NCBI RefSeq assembly: GCF_003628755.1
Contig: NZ_CP029256.1
Span: 1 to 64,000 of the forward strand
Length of the DNA: 64,000 nucleotides
Source: Christensenella minuta
GTDB taxonomy: Bacteria > Bacillota > Clostridia > Christensenellales > Christensenellaceae
Direction: 5' to 3'
Part shown: positions 53,877-62,049 of the stretch, piece after piece
Numbering within the stretch: position 1 is the stretch's first letter
How the letters are laid out: each line of letters starts with the position of its first letter
Position numbers and translations under genes: made by a program
Notes under the pieces: generated by a model
Told to the model about the DNA's origin: nothing
Seen by the model: only the letters and a program-made list of their open reading frames with translations
Databases searched by the model: none

Positions 53877-53940
53877 AGCGTCCTCCTTTAACTGGTTGTA
53901 TTGCCCGTCGTGCCGGCTGGGCCGGACGGCAAGTCTTACT

Positions 53941-53971
53941 AATATACCACATTCCCCTATGGGGAAGTCAA
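53941..53971 (-). promoter_or_regulatory. Promoter of the Mef-like exporter with internal palindrome
   Basis: On the - strand: TTGACT (53,971-53,966), 19-bp spacer, TATATT (53,946-53,941). The spacer carries TTCCCC-TAT-GGGGAA (53,952-53,966), a likely repressor site. Confidence 0.6.
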
Positions 53972-54001
53972 GAAAAAACAAATTGCCTTGCGAAATATAC
54001 A

Positions 54002-54030
54002 TTGACAGGCGAGGTATGTAGCAATATAAT
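54002..54030 (+). promoter_or_regulatory. Consensus promoter of the PadR operon
   Basis: TTGACA (54,002-54,007), 17-bp spacer, TATAAT (54,025-54,030), both perfect. Confidence 0.85.
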
Positions 54031-54072
54031 GTAGATTGTTAAACGAAATAAATTAGAGAGGGGAGATATCTT

Positions 54073-54393
54073 ATGTCACTAACTTCCGACCTGATCCGCG
54101 GGCATACGGAAACGATCATTCTGGCGCAGCTTCTGAAGAAGGACAGTTATGGATACGAGATCAATAAATCAATCCAGCAGACGACGCACGGTGAATACGA
54201 GCTCAAGGAGGCGACGCTGTATTCCGCCTTCCGCAGGCTGGAGAATGCGGAAATGATCGAATCCTACTGGGGAGACGAGACCACGGGCGCGCGCCGGCGC
54301 TATTACCGTATCACGCCGCTCGGGCGGGCGATGTACGAGAAGAACAGGGAAAACTGGGAACGCACGAAAAAACTCATCGATCATTTGATATGA
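54073..54393 (+). CDS. PadR-family transcriptional regulator
   Basis: The protein has 106 residues, close to the short PadR size. ETIILAQLLKKDSYGYEINKSIQQTTHGEYELKEATLYSAFRRLENAEMIESYWGDETTGARRRYYRITPLG is the winged helix, with the wing at RRRYYRIT. A C-terminal helix makes the dimer. It usually represses its own operon and responds to small molecules. Here it heads four genes for envelope proteins and is divergent from an exporter, so it may control both. GAGGGGAGATATCT before the ATG. Confidence 0.93.
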   Translation: MSLTSDLIRGHTETIILAQLLKKDSYGYEINKSIQQTTHGEYELKEATLYSAFRRLENAEMIESYWGDETTGARRRYYRITPLGRAMYEKNRENWERTKKLIDHLI

Positions 54394-54416
54394 AAAGATA
54401 TTTGGAGGGTATCATA

Positions 54417-55061
54417 ATGGAAGAAAACTTACGGCAATACGTAGAACGCCTTTTCGCGGACGCCCCAAAAACCCGGAAAATGCTGGAGCTGCGGGAAGAA
54501 ATCTTTATGAATTTGAAGGAAAAGTACAACGACCTCAGAGAAAACGGCGCCTCGGAAGAAGAGGCCTACGAGATCGTAAAGAGCAGTATCGGGGATGTGG
54601 ACGAACTAATCAGCAGCGCGAACGATCCCTATGCGGTACCCGGACCTTCCGAAAAGGAGCGCAGGCAGCGCGCGGGGCTTACTGCGGTCGCCGTCATGCT
54701 GTACATTCTTGCTCCCGTGTTTATCATTGTGCTTGGAAGCATGAACCAGCAGATTCTCGGCCTCACGTTCATGTTTATCCTGATCGCGGTAGCAACGGGC
54801 CTGCTCGTGTACCGCAGCTCGCTGCGTCCGGGCTATCGGTATGAAAAAGTAGACGACTCCATGGTGGAGGAGTTCAAGCAGTGGCATGTGGAGAATAAGC
54901 AGAAGAAAGAGAAGGAAAACGCATATGTTGGCGCGATCTGGCCGATCATTGTAGCGGTTTATTTTATCATCAGTTTTACCACGGGCGCTTGGAGAATCAC
55001 ATGGGTGATTTTCATCATTGGCGCAGCTATACAGCAGATCATCAAGGCTGCGCTCAAATAG
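54417..55061 (+). CDS. PadR-associated membrane protein with permease-prefix-like N-terminus
   Basis: The protein has 214 residues from ATG 54,417 after GGAGGGTATCATA. The soluble N-terminus (1-75) is a helical domain of the sort seen before permeases and in DUF1700 proteins: LREEIFMNLKEKYNDLRENGASEEEAYEIVKSSIGDVDEL. Two helices follow at about 90-135. After a Lys-rich linker comes a final module AIWPIIVAVYFIISFTTGAW, then ITWVIFIIGAAIQQIIK. That module is repeated twice in the next gene. It sits one gene after PadR and before a DUF4097 gene, a common set. Confidence 0.8.
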   Translation: MEENLRQYVERLFADAPKTRKMLELREEIFMNLKEKYNDLRENGASEEEAYEIVKSSIGDVDELISSANDPYAVPGPSEKERRQRAGLTAVAVMLYILAPVFIIVLGSMNQQILGLTFMFILIAVATGLLVYRSSLRPGYRYEKVDDSMVEEFKQWHVENKQKKEKENAYVGAIWPIIVAVYFIISFTTGAWRITWVIFIIGAAIQQIIKAALK

Positions 55062-55070
55062 GGGGACGGA

Positions 55071-55424
55071 ATGGAACGCTACGAGAAATTCAAAGAATAT
55101 AAAAAGGCCATGTGGCTGGTTATCGTCGCCCTGTTTTTCCTAATCGGCTTTTTTGCGCATGCATGGGGCATCGTATGGATTATCTTTTTGGTCGGAGCGG
55201 CGGTGGAACAGCTCGTGAAGGTGATCCTCTTGCAGGACGGTGATTATGAACAGCCGGGAACGCACCGGGAGGAACGCAGAAGCACATACCTCTCACTCTT
55301 ATGGCTGGTAGTCGTGATCTTATATTTCGGGCGGAGCTTCATGACGGGCGCGTGGTATATCACATGGGTCATTTTCCTGATCGGCGCAGCGGTGCATCCG
55401 GTTGTGAAGGTCAATATTCAGTAA
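55071..55424 (+). CDS. Membrane protein made of two copies of a 40-residue module
   Basis: The protein has 117 residues. Copy 1: MWLVIVALFFLIGFFAHAWG, then IVWIIFLVGAAVEQLVKVI. A loop (DGDYEQPGTHREERRS) separates copy 2: LLWLVVVILYFGRSFMTGAW, then YITWVIFLIGAAVHPVVKV. Each copy is a two-helix hairpin with Trp at the turn. The same module ends the upstream protein. Starts ten bases after the previous stop. Function unknown; it may gather at the membrane with its neighbours. Confidence 0.75.
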   Translation: MERYEKFKEYKKAMWLVIVALFFLIGFFAHAWGIVWIIFLVGAAVEQLVKVILLQDGDYEQPGTHREERRSTYLSLLWLVVVILYFGRSFMTGAWYITWVIFLIGAAVHPVVKVNIQ

Positions 55425-55457
55425 AATGCCGACGAAACTTCCGGCAGAGGAGGAAAC

Positions 55458-56447
55458 ATGAATAAAACAGCTAAAATAATTTTATGGTCAGTGATCGCGG
55501 CAGTGCTGACCGGCGTGCTCATATGGGGCATTGCGGGCGGCTCGTCCTTTGGAGGCACATGGGGCAATTTCGTGAATTCAATTTCTAACCTTAAAGTGAA
55601 TGACTTTGTAGATAAACTGCCAGATGACGCGCAGGCAAGCGAACAGTTTGAAAAGGACGCGGGCGGGATCCGTGAGCTTTCCATGAGGTTTGTGGACGAA
55701 AACATTACCGTCATACCGACGGACGACGATGTAATCCGCGTGGAAGAGACCAGCGATCACACGATCAAGAGCGAAGATGTGATGCATTACGGCGTAAAAA
55801 ACGGAGAGCTTGTGGTGCAGAGCGGCCGGAATGGGCGCGTGTTCGGCTGGGCGGACAGCTACCAGATCGACGTACGGGTTATGATCCCGCGGTCGTTTAC
55901 CGGGTCAGTCGATATCGAAACGGTGTCGGGCAGGCTCACGGCAGGCGAAACGAATGCGGCTTCCGCGCTCTACGGCACGACCTCCGGCGATATTTCGATA
56001 GACGGCGGGACGCATAAGGAGCTGCGTGCGGACAGCGTATCCGGAAGGATCGCCGTCGGGAACGTACAGGCATCGAAGCTGCGCGCGGATACGATGTCCG
56101 GAGACATCGAGGCGCGGGGGATATTCGGGGAGGTAAATGTAGACAGCACGTCGGGCAGCATCCGGATCGAAGCGGAAGGCGCGCGGGAGATTGACGTGGA
56201 TACGACAAGCGGCGGAACCGAGGTGGAATGCACCAAAACGGAGCGCCTTGAAAAGATTTCCGCAGATTCCGTTTCGGGCGACGTCAGGATCGCATTGCCG
56301 GAAGGAAGCGGCTTCACGCTCAGATTCGATACGGTCGCCGGTTCACAGGGCAACGACTTTGCAATGCGCAACAACACCTACGGGGACGGGCGGATCGAGA
56401 TCAAGGTAGATACGGTTTCCGGTGCGCTGCGCCTTCAGCAGGGGTAA
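55458..56447 (+). CDS. DUF4097-family (adhesin-like) membrane-anchored protein
   Basis: The protein has 329 residues. One N-terminal helix (KIILWSVIAAVLTGVLIWGIAGG) anchors it. The rest is a right-handed beta solenoid: repeated short blocks such as DIETVSGRLTAGETNAAS, GTTSGDISIDGG, DSVSGRIAVGNV, DTMSGDIEARGI, DSTSGSIRIE, DTTSGGTEVE, DSVSGDVRIALP. The recurring (D)xxSGxI is diagnostic of DUF4097. It faces outward. Its link with PadR and a DUF1700-like gene is common in Firmicutes and is thought to belong to envelope-stress sensing (context only). Confidence 0.9.
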   Translation: MNKTAKIILWSVIAAVLTGVLIWGIAGGSSFGGTWGNFVNSISNLKVNDFVDKLPDDAQASEQFEKDAGGIRELSMRFVDENITVIPTDDDVIRVEETSDHTIKSEDVMHYGVKNGELVVQSGRNGRVFGWADSYQIDVRVMIPRSFTGSVDIETVSGRLTAGETNAASALYGTTSGDISIDGGTHKELRADSVSGRIAVGNVQASKLRADTMSGDIEARGIFGEVNVDSTSGSIRIEAEGAREIDVDTTSGGTEVECTKTERLEKISADSVSGDVRIALPEGSGFTLRFDTVAGSQGNDFAMRNNTYGDGRIEIKVDTVSGALRLQQG

Positions 56448-56484
56448 GCTTCATAATTAATTAAGAAACAGACAGCCTGATCTT

Positions 56485-56532
56485 TGATATAATAAAGGTG
56501 GGGGAAAGCTCCCGCCTTTATCGCGGGAGAGC
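56485..56532 (+). promoter_or_regulatory. Extended -10 promoter and leader hairpin of cassette 2
   Basis: TGATATAAT at 56,485-56,493 is an extended -10. CTCCCGC (56,509-56,515) pairs with GCGGGAG (56,523-56,529) in the leader, 15 bases before the ATG. Confidence 0.55.
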
Positions 56533-56546
56533 TATTTGGGAGGCTT

Positions 56547-57821
56547 ATGCAGAAAATACGTAAGATATACCCGGTCGATACGGCGGCGAAACTGTTCCCG
56601 CCTACCGCGCGGCCGACGAACACATCGGTATTCCGGCTGTCGGTGCTCCTCAAAGAAGAGGTAGACCCGGAAGCGCTGCAAAGTGCCGCGGAAAAGACTC
56701 TCGAACGATACCCCTATATGGCGGTGAGGCTTGGAAAAGCCGGGTTTGAAAAAACAGGCGCCCCCTATGCGGTGCGGGAAGAAACGGGAACGCCGTGCGC
56801 CCCGTTCGATCTTGAAAAAGACGAATATCTGCTGCGCGTTTTATGGTATGGGAAACGTATTTCCGTCGAACTATTTCATGCCCTTGCCGATGGCGCGGGC
56901 GGGCTTGAATTTTTAAAAACCCTGCTTTACTGCTACCTCACCGGCGGCGGCGCAAAGATCGATCCGCAGGGCAAGCTGCTGCTTCCCGGGGAAACGCCGC
57001 GGGAGGAGGAGCATGAAGACAGCTTCCTGAAATACTATGACGGCCGGAAGGCGCCGGTGCGCAAAATGCCCCCGGCTTTCAAGATCAGAGGGGAACCGCT
57101 CCCGGAGGGCGGGCGCAATGTGCTGAACGGCGTCCTGGGCATAGAGGGCCTGAAGAAAGCGGCGCGGCGGCAGAAAGCAACGGTCACCGAATACCTGTGC
57201 GCGCTGATGGCCCATTCCATCTACCGCGAATGTGTCAACGAGAACGTGGACGACGAGCCAATTGTATTGTCTGTGCCCGTCAACCTGCGCGGGGCGTTCC
57301 CCACGCGGACGATCCGGAATTTTTTCAGTATCATCAACGTATCTGTCCCGGTGGGGCACGCCAAAACATTTGGGGGCGCGCTTCAGGCTGTAAAAGAAGA
57401 GCTGCGGGACAAGACGCAGGCGGAGAGCCTCATGGATGCGCTGGCGCAGAGCTGCGGGGTGATGGAGAACCCGGTGGTAAAGGCGGTCCCGCAGTTTATG
57501 AGGGATGCGGGAACGCGGTTTGTATTTGCGTTTTTCAGCGAAGACGTAAAAACGATGACCGTATCCAACGTGGGCCTTATCGATCTCCCGGCGGATATGC
57601 TGCCGTATGTAGACCATGCGGAATCGATCATCTATCCCACGGAACGCAGTCCCGTCAACTGCTGCCTGTGCTCTGTAAATGGAAAATTGACGGTTTCCTT
57701 TGTCCGGACGGTCAGGGAAACGGGACTCATGCGTTTTTTCTTCGGCTTCCTTGCGCGGGAAACAGGCGAAGAAGTAACGGTATATACGAACGACTGGGGG
57801 ACTTTGGATGGGCAAGTGTGA
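56547..57821 (+). CDS. Condensation-superfamily acyltransferase-like protein (cassette 2)
   Basis: The protein has 424 residues. It is a paralogue of the 42,360 gene: same start plan (YPVDTAAKLFPPTARPTNTSVFRLSVLL), same catalytic H111xxxD115G116 in LFHALADGAGGLEFLKTLL, same VPVNLRGAFPTRTIRNFFSIIN and a similar C-terminal KLTVSFVRTVRETGLMRFFF. TGGGAGGCTT precedes the ATG. Its stop is 14 bases inside the next gene. Then HD, GNAT and SDR genes follow tightly, so this copy heads a longer operon. Confidence 0.8.
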   Translation: MQKIRKIYPVDTAAKLFPPTARPTNTSVFRLSVLLKEEVDPEALQSAAEKTLERYPYMAVRLGKAGFEKTGAPYAVREETGTPCAPFDLEKDEYLLRVLWYGKRISVELFHALADGAGGLEFLKTLLYCYLTGGGAKIDPQGKLLLPGETPREEEHEDSFLKYYDGRKAPVRKMPPAFKIRGEPLPEGGRNVLNGVLGIEGLKKAARRQKATVTEYLCALMAHSIYRECVNENVDDEPIVLSVPVNLRGAFPTRTIRNFFSIINVSVPVGHAKTFGGALQAVKEELRDKTQAESLMDALAQSCGVMENPVVKAVPQFMRDAGTRFVFAFFSEDVKTMTVSNVGLIDLPADMLPYVDHAESIIYPTERSPVNCCLCSVNGKLTVSFVRTVRETGLMRFFFGFLARETGEEVTVYTNDWGTLDGQV

Positions 57822-58476
57822 ATATTGCGGCGTGACGGTCTCGGGCAGGGATACATGTCCGCTGTGCGGCCGGAAGGTGCGGGGCGGTACGCAAAACGCA
57901 ATGTATCCGGCATGCCGCACGGATAATAGAGAAATGCCGGAAAAAAAGAGACCCTGCTGGCCGACGCTCGTAACGCTTCTGGCGGTGGGGGTCTGTGCGT
58001 GGATCAACCTAATGACCCGGGGAAGCTCGGGCGGGTATTGGTGTCTCGATATCGCGGCGATCTTCGCTTATCTGTGGGTGCTTGTGCTCCATACGGTGAA
58101 ATCTAAAACGCGGGGCAGCCTCAAGCTCATGCTGCAGGCCTGCCTTATCATTGCCATGCTGTGCGTGTTCGACTGGAATGCGGGCAGGGGGCTTTGGTCG
58201 GTGAATTTCGCGATCCCGTTCGCGTGTATCGGCCTGGTTTTCCTGGCTACCTATATCGTGATGACGCGGAAGCTGAGCTGGAGCGAATATATCGGCTACA
58301 TGGTGGCGGTCGTGCTTTTCGGGCAGATGCCGGTCATGGGGATATTGCTCGGGTTTACGCATTTCGTCTGGCCGAGCTTTGCAGCGGCCGGCTATGCCGT
58401 GTTTACATTCCTGGTGATGCTGCTGTTTGCCAACGGCAGGTATAAGGGCGAGCGGACGCGCAGGTTCCGCTTCTAG
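57808..58476 (+). CDS. Zinc-ribbon membrane protein, DUF6320-like (cassette 2)
   Basis: The protein has 222 residues. C4xxC7 and C17xxC20 form the zinc ribbon (KCEYCGVTVSGRDTCPLCGR), then six or so membrane helices start near residue 50 (WPTLVTLLAVGVCAWINLM). The C-terminus is basic (GRYKGERTRRFRF). Same layout and length as the 43,640 product. It overlaps the acyltransferase by 14 bases. Confidence 0.75.
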   Translation: MGKCEYCGVTVSGRDTCPLCGRKVRGGTQNAMYPACRTDNREMPEKKRPCWPTLVTLLAVGVCAWINLMTRGSSGGYWCLDIAAIFAYLWVLVLHTVKSKTRGSLKLMLQACLIIAMLCVFDWNAGRGLWSVNFAIPFACIGLVFLATYIVMTRKLSWSEYIGYMVAVVLFGQMPVMGILLGFTHFVWPSFAAAGYAVFTFLVMLLFANGRYKGERTRRFRF

Positions 58477-58488
58477 GGGGGCGCGTAT

Positions 58489-58989
58489 ATGGCGTTAAAG
58501 ATGGGGCCGCTTGTGGCGGCGATGATGGAATACGAGCGGGGCGCAGCCCAGCGGATCAATCATTTTTTGAAGGTGTATTCCTTTGCCAAGCTGATCGGGG
58601 AACGGGAAGGCCTTCCCGCCTCCGATCAGGAGATCCTCGAAGCCGCGGCCATCGTGCACGATATCGGCATCCGGCCCAGCCTTGAAAAATACCAGTCCTC
58701 CGGCGGCAATTTTCAGGAGATCGAAGGCCCTCCCGTAGCGCGGGGGCTTCTTGAGCGGCTTTCGTTTCCGCAGCAGGCAATAGAGCGCGTCTGCTTTCTG
58801 GTGGGGCGTCACCATACCTATCAGGGGATCGACGGGAAAGATTACCAGATTCTCGTGGAAGCGGATTTCCTCGTGAACCTGTACGAAGAGAAGACGGACA
58901 AACAGTCGATTGTCAAAGTCAGGAAAAATATCTTCCGCACAGATGCGGGGATAAAGGCGCTAAACGACCTGTTCGCATTACCCGAATGA
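58489..58989 (+). CDS. HD-domain phosphohydrolase
   Basis: The protein has 166 residues. Metal ligands: H25 in NHFLKV, H57-D58 in AAAIVHDIGI, H in RHHTYQGI, D in VEADFLVN. Close to the short HD proteins that hydrolyse nucleotides or phospho-compounds. It lies 12 bases after the zinc-ribbon gene. Which substrate is not clear. Ends one base before the GNAT start. Confidence 0.87.
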   Translation: MALKMGPLVAAMMEYERGAAQRINHFLKVYSFAKLIGEREGLPASDQEILEAAAIVHDIGIRPSLEKYQSSGGNFQEIEGPPVARGLLERLSFPQQAIERVCFLVGRHHTYQGIDGKDYQILVEADFLVNLYEEKTDKQSIVKVRKNIFRTDAGIKALNDLFALPE

Positions 58990-58990
58990 T

Positions 58991-59446
58991 ATGAAGATCA
59001 TAGGCTGCGCGGAAAGCGGGAAAAAGGAATATCTGGAACTGCTGCTCGAAGCGGACCCCTCCGAAGAGATGATCGACCGGTATCTTGAAGACGGGACGCT
59101 TTTTGCGTTGGAGGAAAAAGGAACGCCCGCTGCCGTCGCAGTGGTGGCTCCCGCCATAGGGGGCGCGTGCGAACTCAAGAACCTTGCCGTTGCCGCCCAT
59201 CTGCGCGGAAAGGGCGTTGGACGCAGGATGGTGGAATACCTGTTCGCGTTCTATCGCGGAAAATACCGTAAAATGTACGTGGGAACGGCGGATATTCCCT
59301 GCGGCTGCAAGGATTTTTACCAAAAGCTCGGGTTTCGGTACACGCATACGGTGGACGGCTTTTTTACGGAGAATTATCCGGAGCCGCTTTATGAAAACGG
59401 TGCGTTGATCGAAAATATGGCCTATTTTGTAAAGGAATTGAAATGA
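58991..59446 (+). CDS. GNAT-family acetyltransferase
   Basis: The protein has 151 residues. ELKNLAVAAHLRGKGVGRRMVEYLFAF contains the acetyl-CoA loop RGKGVG. FYQKLGFRY and the preceding strand are motif B. It transfers an acetyl group to an amine of an unknown target. Start ATG 58,991 has no strong site, so it is probably coupled to the HD gene. Its end overlaps the SDR start (ATGA). Confidence 0.88.
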   Translation: MKIIGCAESGKKEYLELLLEADPSEEMIDRYLEDGTLFALEEKGTPAAVAVVAPAIGGACELKNLAVAAHLRGKGVGRRMVEYLFAFYRGKYRKMYVGTADIPCGCKDFYQKLGFRYTHTVDGFFTENYPEPLYENGALIENMAYFVKELK

Positions 59447-60171
59447 AGGGATTATTTGACGTTACGGGAAAACGAGCGCTTGTGACGGGCGGAAGCCGGG
59501 GCATCGGGCTCGCGCTTGCGAAAATGCTGAGGGAAGCCGGGGCTAGGGTCGCGGTCTTTTACCATGGAACGCCGGTAGAGGAACAAGGACTCGTTCCGGT
59601 GCAATGCGATTTGCTGGATGCGGAAGATACGCAGCGTGCATTTGCGCAAGCGGTGACGGCGCTTGGCGGGATCGATATCCTGGTCAATGCAGCCGGGCTG
59701 CATAAAAAAGACGACGCGGAACACTTTCCCGCCGGAGAGTGGGAAGAGATACTCAAGGTCAACGTAGTTGCCGCATTTCGCTTGAGCCAGCTTGCCGGAC
59801 GGGAAATGATCGCGCAGGGCGGCGGGAAAATCGTCAATATCTGTTCCGTGCGTTCCGTGCTCGCGGGGGACCGCAGCTCGGCCTACAGCACGAGCAAGGC
59901 GGCGCTGCTCCAAATGACGAAGGCGCTTGCAAAGGAGTGGGGAAAATATCATATTAACGTCAACGGCCTTGCGCCGGGTTATATCCTGACGGATATGACG
60001 GCGGCCTCCATGAACGACCCGGAAACAGGCGGGCAGCTTCTTAACCGCACGCCGCTCGGACGGTTTGGGCAAATGGAAGACCTTACGGGAGCGCTGCTCT
60101 TTCTGTGTTCCCCTGCGTCGGACTATGTCACGGGTATCCTCCTGCCTGTAGACGGTGGTTTTTTGTGCTGA
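59443..60171 (+). CDS. SDR-family dehydrogenase (FabG/gluconate dehydrogenase-like)
   Basis: The protein has 242 residues. VTGGSRGIGLALAKML is the cofactor loop, LVNAAGL the NAG-type motif, Ser in VNICSVRS, Tyr and Lys in SAYSTSKAALLQM. GLAPGYILTDMT is the PG motif. It reduces or oxidises an alcohol with NAD(P)H. It ends the cassette-2 operon and a bidirectional terminator follows at 60,426. It differs from the SDR of the sugar operon (39,245), so a recent duplication is unlikely. Confidence 0.9.
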   Translation: MKGLFDVTGKRALVTGGSRGIGLALAKMLREAGARVAVFYHGTPVEEQGLVPVQCDLLDAEDTQRAFAQAVTALGGIDILVNAAGLHKKDDAEHFPAGEWEEILKVNVVAAFRLSQLAGREMIAQGGGKIVNICSVRSVLAGDRSSAYSTSKAALLQMTKALAKEWGKYHINVNGLAPGYILTDMTAASMNDPETGGQLLNRTPLGRFGQMEDLTGALLFLCSPASDYVTGILLPVDGGFLC

Positions 60172-60493
60172 AGGCACTTCTTCGCAAATCACGATAGCGT
60201 TAAAACAAGCGGCATTGCACCTGCCGCATGGCAACTTCAAAAAACGTTGCGGTACCGTGCGTTTCCCTGCCGGCAGCTTTTCCGGTAGAAACCTCTGGGC
60301 CGGCCAGGCTGTAAAGAAGTGGAGCGCCAGTCCGGCATCTGGAAAATGAACTGGATTTTGCGAAGGGACCTACGGAATACCGCTTCGGGTACGACGGTTA
60401 AAAAACTTCATCCCATGAATAAAAACGCCGGGTCCTCCGGCGCTTTTTCTGCCAAATTATGTTCCTCAGCGGCAATCGACCCCAGCTGGGGAA
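60172..60493. other. Intergenic region between convergent genes
   Basis: No coding frame is convincing. The only clear element is the terminator at 60,421-60,448. Confidence 0.6.
60421..60448. terminator. Bidirectional terminator
   Basis: CGCCGG (60,426-60,431) pairs with CCGGCG (60,437-60,442); AAAAA upstream and TTTTT downstream serve both strands. Confidence 0.85.
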
Positions 60494-61975
60494 TTATTTC
60501 CATAGGAGGGTACCGTCATACACCCGCATGGCGGGTTGCCAATATCCTAAACGTTTGCATTCCCTGATAATTAACTGGTGCGTATAGCGGAACATTTCCG
60601 CGGCTTTTTTTGCAAAAATATCAGGGCTGTTGCTTGCCAGAGCCTCCGCCGCCTCGACACACTGCCGGTGGATTTCACGGTTGTGCCTGTTTTTCGCATG
60701 GTGGAGTAGTTTTGGTATGCTTCTCCCGATGTGATAATTTTTCTGGATTACTTTATAAACCGTCCGCAGCGCGCTATATTCGATATAGTCTGTTAGGAAC
60801 TCCAGCAAAACGATAGGGGAAAGCTGATATAAATAGGAGTTGTTCCACCAATCCTCGAGCTTACTGCCCAATTTTCCCGCGTTTTCCACAGCCGTATCAT
60901 GGGCGGCTGCATGGGCGGCGACCCCTTCGGCGGTAAGTGACAATAGCTCCAAACTGTCCAGATACCGCCGGACATGGTAGGCAACCAGGGCCGGGTCAAT
61001 GGGGATATGGCGCAGTTTTTCCGGACCCATTGCTACAAAAATACCCTTGCCTCGCACAGCGGTAACTACGCCCCACTGTTTCAGCAGTTGAACGGCTTTG
61101 ATTGTGGTATCGACGCTGACTCCATAAATCTGGCGCAGCCCGGCATGGGAGGGAAGGCGGTCGCCGGGCCGGTATTTACCGATGGCAATGAGGCCGAGGA
61201 GGTCCAGGTAAACGCGCGAATATTGTTCTTCCGCCCAGCTGATCCGGCGCCCCAGCTCTTTTGCGCCAAGCCGGAACGGGGAGTCGGACGCAACCTTACA
61301 CACGGGCGAATGTTCCCCGCCGTCCGGGAGAAATCGGTAAAGGAACGATAGGTCCGCAAAACGGACTTCCGTCGGTTTGCCGCCGGTTTTAATAGTGTAT
61401 AAAAATTCCTTTAACCTGGTAAAATACTCGGTCCTCACCTCAAGGGAGCCGGGCAGCGGATCCAGCTCGGACAATCCCAGGCTGTCAACAGCACGCAGGA
61501 TAAAGTCGTTGCCGGTACGCGCGATAAAAAAACGCCAGAACCGGTTCGAGAGCCGCCAGAATTCAATTGGCCGGTCCGGCTCCATTTTCCCCAGAATGGC
61601 TTCAGGGATGTGCCAGTCGTTGCCGCCGCAAAGGTCCATTCCATACTGAATTATAGGATAACAAAGAAAAATCCCCGTTTTCAAAAGATCACCGGCGGTC
61701 GTAACGTCGGCCTTGCGCAGGGGAAGCAGCCGCTTTTCTTCTAAAGCGCCGGAATAATCAAAAGTGACGGTCGGACGCTTCCGCTGCCCGGTTTCAACAA
61801 GACCATAATCCGAAAGCAGTTTCACCGCATGTCGAACCGTCTTTTCCGATGTGCCGAACTCCCGGCACAAGTCGGTACGGGAAGGAAGCCTTGAACCGCT
61901 CGGAAGCAGGCCGCATTCAATTTTATTTTTTAAGATCCGGTAGATCTTTTCATACATCACGATTCCGTTTTTCAT
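60494..61975 (-). CDS. Transcriptional regulator with two GntR winged-helix domains
   Basis: The protein has 493 residues from ATG 61,975; ATG 61,957 (VMYEKIYRI) is an alternative and upstream starts are weaker. Domain 1 at about 7-70: YEKIYRILKNKIECGLLPSGSRLPSRTDLCREFGTSEKTVRHAVKLLSDYGLVE. Domain 2 at about 240-305: YRPGDRLPSHAGLRQIYGVSVDTTIKAVQLLKQWGVV with a KGIFV wing. Between and after them are helical domains with no clear UTRA or FCD signature. Tandem GntR readers in one chain are unusual. No obvious target gene adjoins except the EAL protein just upstream. Confidence 0.85.
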   Translation of the reverse strand: MKNGIVMYEKIYRILKNKIECGLLPSGSRLPSRTDLCREFGTSEKTVRHAVKLLSDYGLVETGQRKRPTVTFDYSGALEEKRLLPLRKADVTTAGDLLKTGIFLCYPIIQYGMDLCGGNDWHIPEAILGKMEPDRPIEFWRLSNRFWRFFIARTGNDFILRAVDSLGLSELDPLPGSLEVRTEYFTRLKEFLYTIKTGGKPTEVRFADLSFLYRFLPDGGEHSPVCKVASDSPFRLGAKELGRRISWAEEQYSRVYLDLLGLIAIGKYRPGDRLPSHAGLRQIYGVSVDTTIKAVQLLKQWGVVTAVRGKGIFVAMGPEKLRHIPIDPALVAYHVRRYLDSLELLSLTAEGVAAHAAAHDTAVENAGKLGSKLEDWWNNSYLYQLSPIVLLEFLTDYIEYSALRTVYKVIQKNYHIGRSIPKLLHHAKNRHNREIHRQCVEAAEALASNSPDIFAKKAAEMFRYTHQLIIRECKRLGYWQPAMRVYDGTLLWK

Positions 61976-62049
61976 AGTATCCCGTTTTGTTTTGCCTATG
62001 ATATCATAATTACTATCTTCGCGGGGCCAAAATGGATTCCCGGGCAAGC

